From positions 245,264 to 309,263 of the forward strand of contig JAMQCK010000006.1 of NCBI GenBank assembly GCA_024196135.1: a DNA stretch of 64,000 bases, in the 5' to 3' direction. The stretch comes from Pleurotus ostreatus/Saccharomyces cerevisiae fusant (Eukaryota; Opisthokonta). Made by a program: the position numbers and the translations under genes. Every line of letters begins with the position of its first letter. Positions within the stretch are counted from its first letter, which is position 1. The notes beneath the pieces are model-generated. The model made no database searches. It was not told the DNA's origin and worked only from the letters and a program-made list of their open reading frames with translations. This document shows, piece after piece, positions 1 through 11,500 of the stretch.

Positions 1-1790
1 TGTCGTGCACCTCGTTGAGCTCCTGGATGGACGAGTAGCGCAGCGGATTCGTGTCCGCGGACGTCGAGTAGGGGTGCGTGCGGATGCCGGCGGAGCTGCC
101 GGTGACCCAGCCGCCCATGGTGAAGTCGGTGATCTCCTCGCTGTCCCACTCGGTCCACTCGGCGAAGGCGTCCGACCAGCCCTCGCCCATGCCGCCGGCC
201 TCGGTGGTCTGGAGGCAGCGGCCGGTGCCACCGCCGGTCAGGCGGTTGGTGATGCCGTGGGTGCCCTCATGGACGGGGATGTCGTTCTCGACGTCACCGT
301 CGCGGTAGGTCTGAAAGGTCGTCAGCACGAGTGAGGAAGTGATTGTGAACGCTACTGACGCTGGTGTAGTCCCAGATGTACATGCGGCACTGGCCAGACT
401 GGCCATCGGGGGGAGTGGCAAAGTTGGCGTTGTCAGTACCGCTGGCGTCCTGCACGGACATGAGCTGGGAGGGCTGTCAGCAATGATAAGATGGCACTCG
501 AGGAAGAGACATACCACACGGTCACCGTCCTCGCCACCCTTGCCGAAGTTGTCGTTCTGGAAGTTGTACGCCTCCTCGGTGAAGCCGTAGCTGTAACATG
601 GTCAGACGATTACAAAAACTCATGCAAGCCATGCGTACACGTAGGCAATATCATGGAGGGTGTTCATGATGTAGAAGGCGTTCGTGGTGGCAGCCTCCAC
701 ATTCTTGCCCTCCGTCGGCGCCACGCTGGTGTCATACCCGTAGTCAAAGACCTGCCCATCGGCGCTCTGCTCCGTGGTACCCGAGCTCTGCGAGCCCTTG
801 TACGCGATCACGTTGTTGCCGCTCGTGTCGGTCGTGGTGCTGTCGCCGTCGCTGTGCCACCCGTTGGGCGACGCGGCCTCGCTCGCGGGGTCCTCGAGCG
901 TCTCGAGGCCCTCGGTCGGGTCCTGCTTGTTGATGGGGACGACGGTGTAGGACGCGTCGGCGACGAAGTCCGTGATGGAGACGAGCTCGCCCGAGTGCGC
1001 GTCGACCATCGCCTCGTACCACGCGTTGGTCTCCTCGTTGCGGATCTGCACGACGTGCACGAGCGCGACGCTGCCGTCCTGCTTCGCGAGGTACTCGAGC
1101 GACTTGTAGTCGTTGAACTTACCGTTCAGCTGCGACTCGATGTCGCCGATGAACGAGTCGATCTCGACCGTGGGCTTCGAGTCCGCGATCTTGTCTGAGT
1201 AACGGGGGAGATATTAGCAAACCACGGGGTAAAAGGTACACGTGGAAGAAGCGCACCCGTGGAAACGAAGGAGTGGCCGAAAGAAACAACCTTGTCGCCC
1301 TTGAATGCGACGTTGGCCACAGCGTTCGCGAAGGGGATGTTCTCCTGCGAGAAGATGAGAAGGTCGGGCTTTCCGGACGAAGATCATGACGTACGTGGCT
1401 CTGGCGGATGTACGCATAGTGGGCGGCGGGGCCTTGGTAGCCGGACCGGTAGCTAACAGCACTCTCGTCCACGCTGAGCTGCGACGCGACGAAGGAGGTC
1501 GACGCGGCCTCGATACCGTCGCGCTTGACGCGCGCAGCGTGAACATCGTCCAAACCCTTGCCGTAGGTCTGCGAAAGGGATGAGTATATTGCAATAAATC
1601 ACGTCAGACGCCAAAAGTTGCCTACCTTGTACGTCGTAGGGGGGTGGTACGACTCGACCTTGAGGCTGCCAATCTCGCGAGTGCGGTGGGTGCTGTACTT
1701 CACGGTCGGGCTGTACGGAGCAGCACTCGTCAAGGACGAGCACGCCAGAGCCAGCACAACGCTGTTGAGCATCTTGCCGAAGGAGAACAT
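1..1790 (-). CDS. Extracellular metalloprotease, fungalysin (M36) family, 3' end outside window
   Basis: Secreted zinc endopeptidase, expected to degrade extracellular protein. The start at 1790 gives a hydrophobic signal peptide ([18 protein letters not shown]). It is followed by an FTP-type inhibitory propeptide spread over several short exons down to about 1100, including a conserved stretch beginning [20 protein letters not shown]. The catalytic domain carries the zinc motif HEGTHG near 270-255, then a downstream glutamate in [11 protein letters not shown], the third zinc ligand expected for M36. The more usual motif is HEFTHG or HEYTHG, but the ligating residues are intact. At least five introns are visible. 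The C-terminus lies to the left of the window, so the gene is partial. The promoter region is shared with EXO70 on the other strand. Confidence 0.93.
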
Positions 1791-1895
1791 GATTGCTGGC
1801 TGATAGCGTACGAAGACCGAGGCTGGAGGACGTGTGCTAGGGGAGGCGAACCGGTGAAGGAGGCTTCCTGGAGAGTTAGGCCCACCTCTCGAAGG

Positions 1896-1903
1896 CTTAT
1901 ATA
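1896..1903 (-). promoter_or_regulatory. TATA box of the fungalysin gene
   Basis: On the minus strand the sequence reads TATATAAG, about 106 bp upstream of the fungalysin ATG. This is a good match to a TATA element at a plausible distance for a regulated secreted-enzyme gene. The assignment rests on sequence and position only. Confidence 0.55.
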
Positions 1904-3335
1904 CGCGCGGTAGAACGGGCAGTGACGGGCTAGCTCATGGTTCGCCATGCAGTCCGCCGGCAATGCATGCGACTCCTCGACGATGAGGAAGATAGAAGCA
2001 CGGCGCACGTTAGATGTGATCGCGTCAAGAATAATTGCCATGGACATGATGAAGCGCCGACAGATAAGGGGCAGAGCACACTCTGGGGTTGCGGGGACAT
2101 TGCGCCCAGAGAATGGCCGTCCGTGGGGCGCTAGAAGATATCGGGATAGCTTCCTGAAGACAGGATAAGCCAGGAGATATCGGGGCGTAACTCTGGCAAC
2201 AATGTCAGTACGGCAATTGTCGGTCGATTATGATGACTCGCCTGCAGCGATATTGCCGCGGGACGTAGAAGCTGAAGAAGACGATGGGTTGTAGACCCCA
2301 AAAGATATTTACATGTGCTCTGGAGTTGTCGTTGTAGGGGGTTTCCTGGTGGCCAACGACGAGACCCAGATGCAGCTCGCGTGGATGGCCGTCTTCCGAG
2401 CTTGCGCTTGGCATTCAACAGTATGCTTTCGGACAGTGGCCGCCGCAAGCACGCACTCGCCGCTAGGTCCAGCACCATCCGAGCTCTGAGTGGGTGAAGT
2501 TCTGCTTACGGCTGCACACGCTTGTTCGCGTGCTCGAGTATGAACCGGAAACGTACGGCGCGAGAGCACCTTCTGATAGATAAGACGAGGACACTGTTGG
2601 GCATTGAGTGACCGAAGAAGGAGTGGATGAGAAGCCTGGGATATTCGTCAATTGAGCCGGCTGACACGCCCTCGACGCAACAGCCGCGTGACATCTTCGA
2701 GCGGAATCAATGCAGCCGGGTTTCTTGATGAGGCAAGCACGAGGCTTCGCTGGGTGGATGCTGTAAAGCCACAGCAGAGCGTACGAGGGGAGCTGCGGCC
2801 TCCGGAACGGACTGGGTAGCATCCTGAGCCGCACAACGGGGATTTGGTCATGAAAGTTCAGGATAACGAACGTCGGCTATCTCCGGACGTTCAACTTCGG
2901 CTACTTCCGGTGGACGGCCCGGGCTTTGTGACCGCGTGGCGACCATCAGTGTCCACAACTTCAACCGCACCTTCATCATCCTTGGACTCAGTCGCGCGAA
3001 CAGCTCGACTGAGCATTTACGTGCGAAATGGATGATGAGAGCGCAGAGATTGAGCTGGTAAATATGATACAAGCTGAGCGATGGAGTCGAATCTTAGCCT
3101 GTTCTTGCAGCTGGAGCAGAACCTCAATAAGACGCGGCAGATATCCCATCGTATGACATGTAGGTCTTTCGAAAATATATTTGGCCCAAGCTCATGATAG
3201 TAGCGATACTGGATAGCTTCGACACACGATTAGCACGGTTGGAGAAGTCAATCCTGCCCTTGTACACGTCAACACAAATTCTGAACCGCCGCGCGAATAG
3301 TAAGTCTCCCCCGCTCAGCGCGTATCTATCAAGGC
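1904..3335. other. Intergenic region between the divergent fungalysin and EXO70 genes
   Basis: About 1.4 kb with short open frames on both strands, none showing a recognisable domain or consistent splicing. It presumably holds the rest of the fungalysin promoter and the EXO70 promoter. No RNA gene or repeat was recognised. Confidence 0.5.
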
Positions 3336-5405
3336 ATGAACCCTGCAGACATTGAGAAGGCGTTGTTGAAGATAGACGAGGTCGCAAGTAGTCATGAAGG
3401 CATAGAAGCCGAGTTCTCCTTGATCTCAAGAGGGTAAGCCTTGGCACAATCAGCTTTACTACACTCCTTTTGACCCTCTCTAGGCCTCAGCCAGGCCAGC
3501 TGAGCGCCTACACTGACGTTGTTGAGCGCCTGAATGCTTCTATCGCATTCAAGCAGTCGGACCAAGATACCTTGCAGACGGTTCGCAGTGCCTTCTATTG
3601 ACAAGGGTACGCGCGCTCACGGACGTCTATCAGGCTCACTTGGTAGAGACAGGGGCCAAGAAGCTCACCCAGCTCTACACGAAGCTCGTCGCGGAAGCCT
3701 CAACGGGCGTCTCCCCACCGCCAGGAACAGACGTGACGGCAAACCTGTTCCCAGAGGATATTCTAACATCGCTCAACCCGCTCGTCCGGTTCTTGCGCAC
3801 GCTGCCGCTACCTGCAACTCATCCGTCGCATCCGGCGGCGAAGACAATCATGTCGACGCTCAAGGAGGCGCAGAAGGGGTATGCGGAGATGCGCGGGGCG
3901 TGGGCAAGGAAGTGTCTTGAGAGCGAAGCGAAGCGCGTCCTGGACCGCGCAGACACCATCGATAGCCTGAACGCTGGCAAAGAGTTTGGCTACTGGGTAC
4001 AGTCGCTGCTAAGCGTCGCCGAGGTGCGTTCGCGGCGGCGCAAGCCGCGCCAATTGGGTGGCATTGCTAAACCCTTACTCCTTGCAGGAAGAGTACGGCT
4101 ATCTAGTGGACCTCGCACCGCTGACAGCGCCCGCCCTTATCGCGTCTGCCTACAACACCCTCCTGAACCCTGTTTTGGTGCTCTTCAGCACCACCGTGAC
4201 GTCGCTCATAGCCTTCATCAAGCGCTCCCTGCACAAACACACCTTCCTCGCGCTCTCGTCCTACGAGTCGCTCGCCGCCCTCCAGACGCGCTGGGACCGC
4301 CTCCTCTCCCGGCGCGGCGCGGAGAAGCGCAAGGACTCGAACGAGCTGAAGGACGGCCTGCACGCCCTGCGCGCGGTGTGCTTACGCAGTTTCCCCGAAT
4401 TTCTGGCTGATCTGCGGATGGCGTCGATGGGCAAGGGCGCGAACATGAGCACCGGACTCGCTGACTTCACCACTTCGGTGCGCGGGGCCCGGTCTATGGC
4501 GAAGCCTGCGCACGTATGCGGGTGCTGACGCGAGATGCCCATTACAGGTCGTGCAATACATGGATCGGCTGCCTGAGGTGCAAGCGGCGGTCGGCACTGC
4601 GCTGGTGACGTTGGGCGATGGGAATTGGAAGATGGGAGATGGGCTAAAGGTGACTGGCGGCAAGTCCGGTGAGGGGGACGAGCAGGTCCTGCTCCAACAT
4701 TATATCTGTGAGTGCCCCCTACTTCTGCGTCACATTACCGCTCTAACAACGACCAGTCGACGTCGTGATGACGACCGTAAAGAGCCTCACCGAGCTCTCC
4801 AAAACCCACAGCCGCCCCGCCCTCGGCGCCATCTTCCTCCTCAACAACATCTCCTACCTCCGGCAGAACATCATCCTCGAGCCGCGCCACGAATCCCTCC
4901 GCGACCTCCTCTCCCCGCCCACCACGAACATGCTCGACTCGAACTTCCGCACGGCGAAGGCCGGCTACTTCGACGCGAACTTCTCCCCGCTCATGCAGGC
5001 GCTCGCGGACGACCCGAAGGAGAAGGGCAAGACGGCGGCGAAGGAGAAGTTCACGCGGTTCTTCGACCTGCTGGAGGAGGTGCTAGAGCGGCACAAGTAT
5101 GCGCGGGTGCTGGAGGATGATCCGACGGCGAGGGAGAGTATTGGGGAGGACGTGATCAAGCTTGTGGTGCCGGCGCTACAGAAGTTCACGAACAAGCAGC
5201 GCGAGAAGGAGTTCAGCAAGAGTGCGTCCCCTCTTTCTTCACCGTTGTCGGGACTGACGTTGGATCACGTTTGTAGACCCTCAGAAATGTAAGAATTTTC
5301 TTTGACTCCCCCCATCTTCCTCTAACTTGACTTCAACTACGCACAGACATCAAGATGTCCCCGGATGCCGTCGAAAAGCAGCTCAAGTCGCTGTACTTCG
5401 GCTAG
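3336..5405 (+). CDS. EXO70: Exocyst complex subunit Exo70
   Basis: Subunit of the octameric exocyst, which tethers secretory vesicles to the plasma membrane at growth sites. Exo70 binds Rho GTPases and PI(4,5)P2 through its C-terminal helical bundles. The ATG at 3336 begins MNPADIEKALLKIDEVASSH, the typical fungal Exo70 N-terminus. Exons joined by short introns continue through the conserved core (GKEFGYWVQSLLSVAE; EEYGYLVDLAPLTAPALI) to the C-terminal Exo70 domain (ALGAIFLLNNISYLRQNI; FDLLEEVLERHKYARVL). The last exons give NPQKYIKMSPDAVEKQL and end with LKSLYFG and a TAG at 5403-5405. Length, about 600 residues, fits the family. It is convergent with TRL1, with about 210 bp between the stop codons. 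Confidence 0.93.
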
Positions 5406-5613
5406 TCTTCTGCAGCATCCTTCACTTACCTCCTCCTGATTACGACGGACGCTCAGCGACGACCACACTTATATACGAGTTTGCATGCAGTATTCTCCCA
5501 TTTCCTGAGTCTGATCATGAGCATCGTTGTGAGTGGTAAGAATACATGAGGTCCTCAATCTTGTTCTATGATACAGTCGTGCTGGTTCTCGCTGCTGCGC
5601 CTCAACCACCCAC

Positions 5614-8263
5614 TCATTGCATCAACCCCTTGATCCTTCCCTTCACCACCAGCGGTTCCTTCAACTCAATCGACGACACATCCTTCCTCTCCCCCTTCCT
5701 CCACTTCTCGACCATAGACTTCGCCTCCACCGGGTTCACATTCGCAGACCGCGTCCCCACCGTCACATGCAGCCGCTCCCTCGTCTCGTGGTTCAGCTTC
5801 GCCACAAACTCCGCGCCCTCCTGGCCCTGCCCAGTCTCCTCGTCCAGGGTGAGGTCCTCGACAGGCAACGCCATCACCCGCCCGTCCCACACGACGTGCG
5901 TGACCTTGAAGCGGAGCAAGGGCGGCACGTCGAGCTCGTGGAGGGCGCGGCAGCGCGCCCAGAGCTCGCCCTCCGCGGGGAGGCTCTTCGAGTGCACGAT
6001 GGTGACATGCGGCCTGGCGGTGATACGGGAGCCCTTGGTAAGCTCGCGCCAGAAGCCAGCGTGCTCGGGCTGCGCGTCGAACACCGCCTCGAGCGTCTTC
6101 TTCAGGTCGATCTCCGCAAGCAGGCCAAAGTAGCGGGGCGGTTTTGTGGATGCGGGCTTCTCGGTCGCCTTTCCCTGGTTCGACTCTTTCCCCTGATTGC
6201 CCTTCCCCTTTCCACCACCCTCCTTCCTCTCCTTCTCCGCCGCCTTCTGCTCCCCCTCCGTCTTCCTCAAATTTGGCTTGTACCCCAGCGCCGCCTGCAC
6301 GCCCTCCTTTATCTTCTCCTCCCCCGGCATCTCCAGCCCCAACACCCTCACCACGCCCTCCACCGCGCGCTTCACCGCGTCCTCCAGCGGGTCCGCCAGG
6401 TCCATGTCCACGACCGCGTCGACCTCGGTGTCGCTGAGCTCCTGCGTGTTGTTGATGAACATCCAGAGCACGTCCTCGTGCGACTTGGCCTTGTCCGCGC
6501 GCAGCGTCTGGTGGTTCTCGCCGCGTGCCATGATGCGGTCGCCGCAGATGCGGTGAATCGTCGCGTTTGGCTTGTCGAGGGCCCAATTCAAAGCGAGCAG
6601 CCGGACGGGCGGGGACATATCCTTGGTAGCGTCGCGGAGGGCCTGACGGTGTTGCTTCAGGTGGTTGTTCCTGGAGTGGGTTAGTCAGAATGTTGAATGC
6701 GAAAGAGAGAAATCTTACTTGTCCGCGATAACTACGTCGTGCTTTTCGAGCAGCTTTTTGACGTTCTTGACGAAGGTGACGGCGCCTTTCTTCCCTGGCG
6801 CGTCGTCGCTCTGCGTGTGACCGAAGCCGAAGATGCGCGCCAAAGCGACAGCGACCGCGGTCTTCCCGCACCCAGGAATCGCCACCGGCACGATAACGGT
6901 CTTGCCAAAGGCCTTCTTCCCAGCTACCTGCTCCCCCTTCGCCTCTGCCGGCCGCTCGGCCTTCTCCCGCGCCAGCGCCTCCTGCCCTTCCGGGGTCTTC
7001 AGCCACTCCAGGAACATATCCCGCGTCGCGATGATACCCCGATTATTCATATACTGCGCAAACGCCTCCGGATTGCGCTTGATCTCTGGTATGACCCAGG
7101 ACACATACACGCGCGTCTCCGCGCGGCGCATCTTCGACTTGGGCACGCCCTTCGCGGACATCTCGCCCTTCTTGTGCGCGGTGAGCAGGCCCTTGGTGAC
7201 CTCGCGCCAGTCGCGGTACATCATGTAGGGCTCGTCGAACTTGACTTTGAAGAAGAAGGAGGAGCCGGGTTCGTAGGGGGACACCGAGGGATCTGCTTTG
7301 CCTTTCGTTGGCGGCTCGGTGACGTGCGTGCGCACGACGAAGCCTTCGACGGGCTGGCCCTGCCAAACGCCGGTCTTGGAGACCTCGTCCGTGAAGGCGC
7401 GCACCTCGGGGATGGTTTTGACGGTGGTAGAAAGCGTGCGGATGAAGCCCCATTCCTCGGCGAACTTGTCGACCTCAGATTGGGAGAGCGTCTTGAAGTG
7501 CTTTGTGGCGACGTTGATACCGTGGAGGTGAAGGCCGGTGAGATCGGGAGGGATTCGGAGGACGTGCTCTTCGAAGCTATCGTCGCAGAGCTGGAAGTGA
7601 TGAGCAGGCGATCGAGAAGGGTAGCAGCGCGCGTACCTCGGCAACGGCTGTCCAGTTGTTGTCCCACAGGACCTTGGCTAGATCTGCTTCTGTACGTTCC
7701 TTTTCAGAGAGGTACTTGCGCAGCCACTGCTCGCCGACCTCCGCATGGCTTCGCGATTGCTCCTCCTCCCCTTCCTTCTTCTCTCGAATGGGTCCGACGG
7801 CGTGTTTGGACGTGACGAGTAGTTTGTCCTCGGTGAGCGCAGCGATGAAGATAATGCATCCATTTGATTTGAGCGAGAGGGTGTACGGCGCTGCTGTGTG
7901 CGCTTCTAGCGATTGCCACTGCGCGCCGATCAGTACGAAGAAGTAAGCGGATGCAAAGCCACGCACCGTCGTCCAAGGCACCTCTCCGATATTGAAGAAC
8001 TTGTCGTACCCGCGCGCCACAATCCTATGCTTCACACCGGACTCGGGAGGCATGTCCATGGTGAACAGGCCTCGAGCAAGCGTGGGGAACGGGGACGGGA
8101 TCTTGTAGTACTTAAACTCGTCCATCTTCCAGCTCCGGACCTTGATATTGGGATCTGCAGGGCATGGATGGACAGTGGACTTGACGAGCTTGCGGTTCTT
8201 CTTGGCCAACTGCTCGAGCTCCTCGATGAGGTCGGAATCCTCCTTTGAGTACTGGCGAGTCAT
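5614..8263 (-). CDS. TRL1: tRNA ligase Trl1 (ligase, polynucleotide kinase and cyclic phosphodiesterase)
   Basis: Joins tRNA halves after intron excision and, in yeast, also ligates HAC1 mRNA in the unfolded protein response. The ATG at 8263 starts MTRQYSKEDSDLIEELEQL. The N-terminal adenylyltransferase domain has the nucleotide-binding lysine motif KSNG (SLKSNGCIIFIAAL) and the later segments VEGFVVRTHVTEPP and SFFFKVKFDEPYMMYRDWRE. The central kinase has a P-loop IPGCGKTAVAVAL near 6880. The C-terminal 2H phosphodiesterase has both histidine motifs, RPHVTIVH and LHVTVGTRS. A lysine- and glutamate-rich linker separates the last two domains. All three catalytic modules are intact and the protein is roughly 830 residues, as expected. 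The promoter contains an unusual palindrome (8331-8356). An intron-containing tRNA gene, a substrate class of this enzyme, lies 19 kb away; this is probably coincidental. Confidence 0.95.
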
Positions 8264-8330
8264 TGTGGCGCGGTTTTTGGATGAGAAGTGGGCGGGCAGA
8301 TGAAGCTTGAATCCAAGAGATGAGAAGGGT

Positions 8331-8356
8331 TTTATACCCTGTCGACACGGTATAAA
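8331..8356. promoter_or_regulatory. 26-bp near-perfect palindrome with opposed TATA boxes, TRL1 promoter
   Basis: Arms TTTATACC (8331-8338) and GGTATAAA (8349-8356) flank a self-complementary core TGTCGACA (8340-8347). Only the symmetric pair 8339/8348 is mismatched (C opposite C). Each strand therefore carries TATAAA. The element lies 68-93 bp upstream of the TRL1 ATG, where a TATA box would sit. The plus-strand copy points into the 3' flank of LTN1. Confidence 0.6.
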
Positions 8357-8566
8357 GATAATGTTGGGAGTCAAAGGTGCATGCGACGTTTGAGAAGGTG
8401 ATGGACGGTTCCAAGCCCGCAGGCTCAATGACTTCGCTTGTGTCACTGTCCGAATCAGGTGACCGTGATCCTTGGGTCTACAGTCGAATAACCTGTTTAA
8501 AAAGCTACATTCGCTATTCCTGTGTACAAAGCCTATGATACAGTACTCGTGTTGTATAGTGTACAT

Positions 8567-11500
8567 TTAGAATATGTTGGACCTGCACAGAGGACAGCTT
8601 GAGGAGTGACTCGTATTGAACCACTGCGAGTCATTCGTGAGCAAGCACGACGCGGGATGAGGAAAGGTTACGGACCTTGTATAGGCACCCAGCGTGGAAG
8701 CGATTCTTGCACGTCTTGCACGGCTTCTTGGGCAGCGATCCGTCCATGACGCTGATGATGCTGAAAACGAACGTCAGCACACGCAGGAACAGCACTTTCA
8801 TGGTACTCACGAATAGCAGATTGCACACTCGACCTGCCCCTCGAAGTGCAATGTGACGTTCTTCTTGAACAGCGCAAGACCGTCTAGGATATGGCCGCTC
8901 TGCCATACTGTCAGCTCTGATTATCCGCCCCACAATCCTCACTCACCTGGAACCACAGCACCTGCTGCACCGCCAGCATCCACGACTTCCATCTTCTGTC
9001 ATCCACTCCCACCGTCTTCACATCCCTCATCTCAATCTTATGCAACGGCCAATCCGCCGGGATCTTCATCTTCATCTCCAGCTGGTGCTCGTCCACCGTA
9101 TACGCGGCCGTGACCTCATGCACCGCGGGCGCGACCTTCACCACGAAGTTCTCGTCTGCGAGGTCCGCGGCGGCGTCCGCGGTGCGCACGTGCGCGAGCT
9201 CTCGCGCGATGATGACGGGCGAGAAGTGCGTAGCGGTGAGCGTGCCGACGGTTGCGGAGAGTGAGCGGTCCTTGCAGTCCTGGATCCAGGAGGCAATCAG
9301 GGAGGGGATGGTGGAGAGGGCGCGGAAATAGATGTGCGCAGCGAAGGCTGGGAGGGCGAAGGTGGTGCCGGACTCGTATACTGTGAAAGTGGTCAGCAGG
9401 GACTCATCAGAAACTAGGCGGTCATCTTACGGGAGACGTAAAATTCGTCGATAGCCCACTGGTCCAGCTTGAAGGCTCTCGGCAGTCCTTGGTCGAGGCG
9501 CAACATATGGATGATGTTTGGCATCAGGTACGTGTCAACAACGCTGAGCGAGCGAAGCTGGTCGATGTACCCCATGCGAACTTTCATAGACTACCCGAAT
9601 GCGTCAGTATGTGGCATCGTTATATATTCTCTCATCACATACCGCGCCCTCGAACAGATCGAACGCAAGCATCCAAGCAAGAAGATGACCGAAGATACTC
9701 TGAAAAATGGTCAGTGCACTTATTTCCTTAACCCGAGAGTATAACGTACCTGCTCATCCTGCTCAGCATCCTCCGGATCAACCAGCCTCGACAACAGCTC
9801 CAGAAGCTCTGCCGGAAGCTCCGCCTTGAACTCATCCTCCGTGTCCACCGCGGACTCGATGACCAGGTGTTCGGTCCGCTTCGCTGCCGCGCCCTGCAGA
9901 ACTTGATACGCCATGCGCTGCACCGACTCCGCTGTGTCGGTGACGAGGTGACACATTTTCGACAGCGTATCGGGCTCGATGAGAGAAGGCGGCAGGTCCT
10001 GCACGACGGTGAGCAGGAGCTCGCGACACGCGGACCGCGGTGCCGAGATCTTGGTCGAGTCTGTCGGGACAAAGGTCAGAACCTGGCAATCCTTCCTACG
10101 TTTGCGAGCTGCGATACTCACCAACCCGCTTGCTCGCCATATCCCTCACGAGCGCCAGAATCCCCTTCTCGCGCTCCTGCCAATCCGCCCTCAACGATTT
10201 CGCCGTCGTCGCCAAGTCGCGCACGGCGATAATCAGCCGCAGCGTCCTCGCCAGCGCCGGCAGCGCCGCATCGTCCTCCAGCGACAGCGTCTCCATATTG
10301 TTCTCCATCACATCGAAGATGAGCCCCCAATGCGCGCCCGGAACGGTCTGCAGCACAGGCGCCAGATGCGTGAAGAGGAGCGGGAGAAGGGCTTCGAGGT
10401 CCTCCGCGGCGCCCTCGTCCTCCTCCTCTTCGTCCTCTTCCTCGTCGTCACCGGCGATCCATGCTTGACAGGCCTTCATGACGTTGACTGCACGCGGGCC
10501 GGGGAGGATGGGTACGCCGCTGTCGGCATTGGGGGCCATTGCGACGAGCTGGCGAACCATCGGGAGGGCACGCGCGGCAGAGGTGCCCTGCAGGTTAGCC
10601 GCGACTTCGTTGCGGTAGCGGTCCAGCCGCGGCGCGTCCGGCGCGGTGCGGGCGATGGCGGCCAGGATCGCCAACGACGTCTCCGGGGCGGTCTTCTGTG
10701 ATGTACGAACAAGCGCGACCCACCCATCGGCCTCCTCCTTCGAGATCTCCTCGAAGACGTGGTCCAGGAGAGCGGTGACGATACGCGCCTGGCGAACTGT
10801 ATCGTCCGTGAGGGCACGGCGAAGGGCGTCAACGACGAAGGCTTTGATGGGTGTGAGGTTGTGCGGCACCCGTCCGTCAACGAGGGCGCGCGCAGACTGC
10901 ACTCGCCAGGCCACATCGTCGTCCATCTCGGTGATGAGAGCGTAGGCGACGATGCCCTCGACCTTCTCCGCGGCAAGGACCAGACCACCGCCATCCAACG
11001 CACGCTCGTCGAACAAGGAGCTCGCACGAGTGGGCACTCCCATGAAGTCGCGCGCCTCGATGGACCATGCGATTAGATGCCGTAGGATCCACGGCTTTTG
11101 ACGAACAAGCGCGCGAAGCGTTGAGGACGGCAGCTCCGGGAGTAAGGCGACGATCCGAGCATATGAACTATAGCCATGAGCGTCGTATAGCGCTGTTATC
11201 GGCCGTGCGTCCTCGTATGTTGACGGAGGAGGTAAAGTATCCACCAACACCGCGAGACTGGGGTCGATCGGCTGGGGTGGCAAAGCATCCAGACGCCTAT
11301 CGAGCGTGTCGGATGGAGGGAACACGGCCATTACGTCCGCGAGCTCGTCGTCGCTTTGCGTGTTCGGCAGATCAGTGAGGACACTGAAGATGTCAGCAGG
11401 CCTGGACAGACGTCAGATATCATAGGCAGTATCTGCAAGCCACTCACCGAACCCAAACCAGCACATTCTCCAACAGCTCCGCCAGCCGTTCCGTAACCGC

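Noticed and set aside
2463..3072. Short minus-strand frames in the fungalysin-EXO70 spacer
   Set aside because: No domain, signal peptide or splice pattern; consistent with chance frames in GC-rich DNA.
5617..7006. Long open frames overlapping TRL1 on the other strand and in another minus frame (up to about 450 codons)
   Set aside because: They are GC-rich shadows of the TRL1 coding sequence, which carries all the catalytic motifs.
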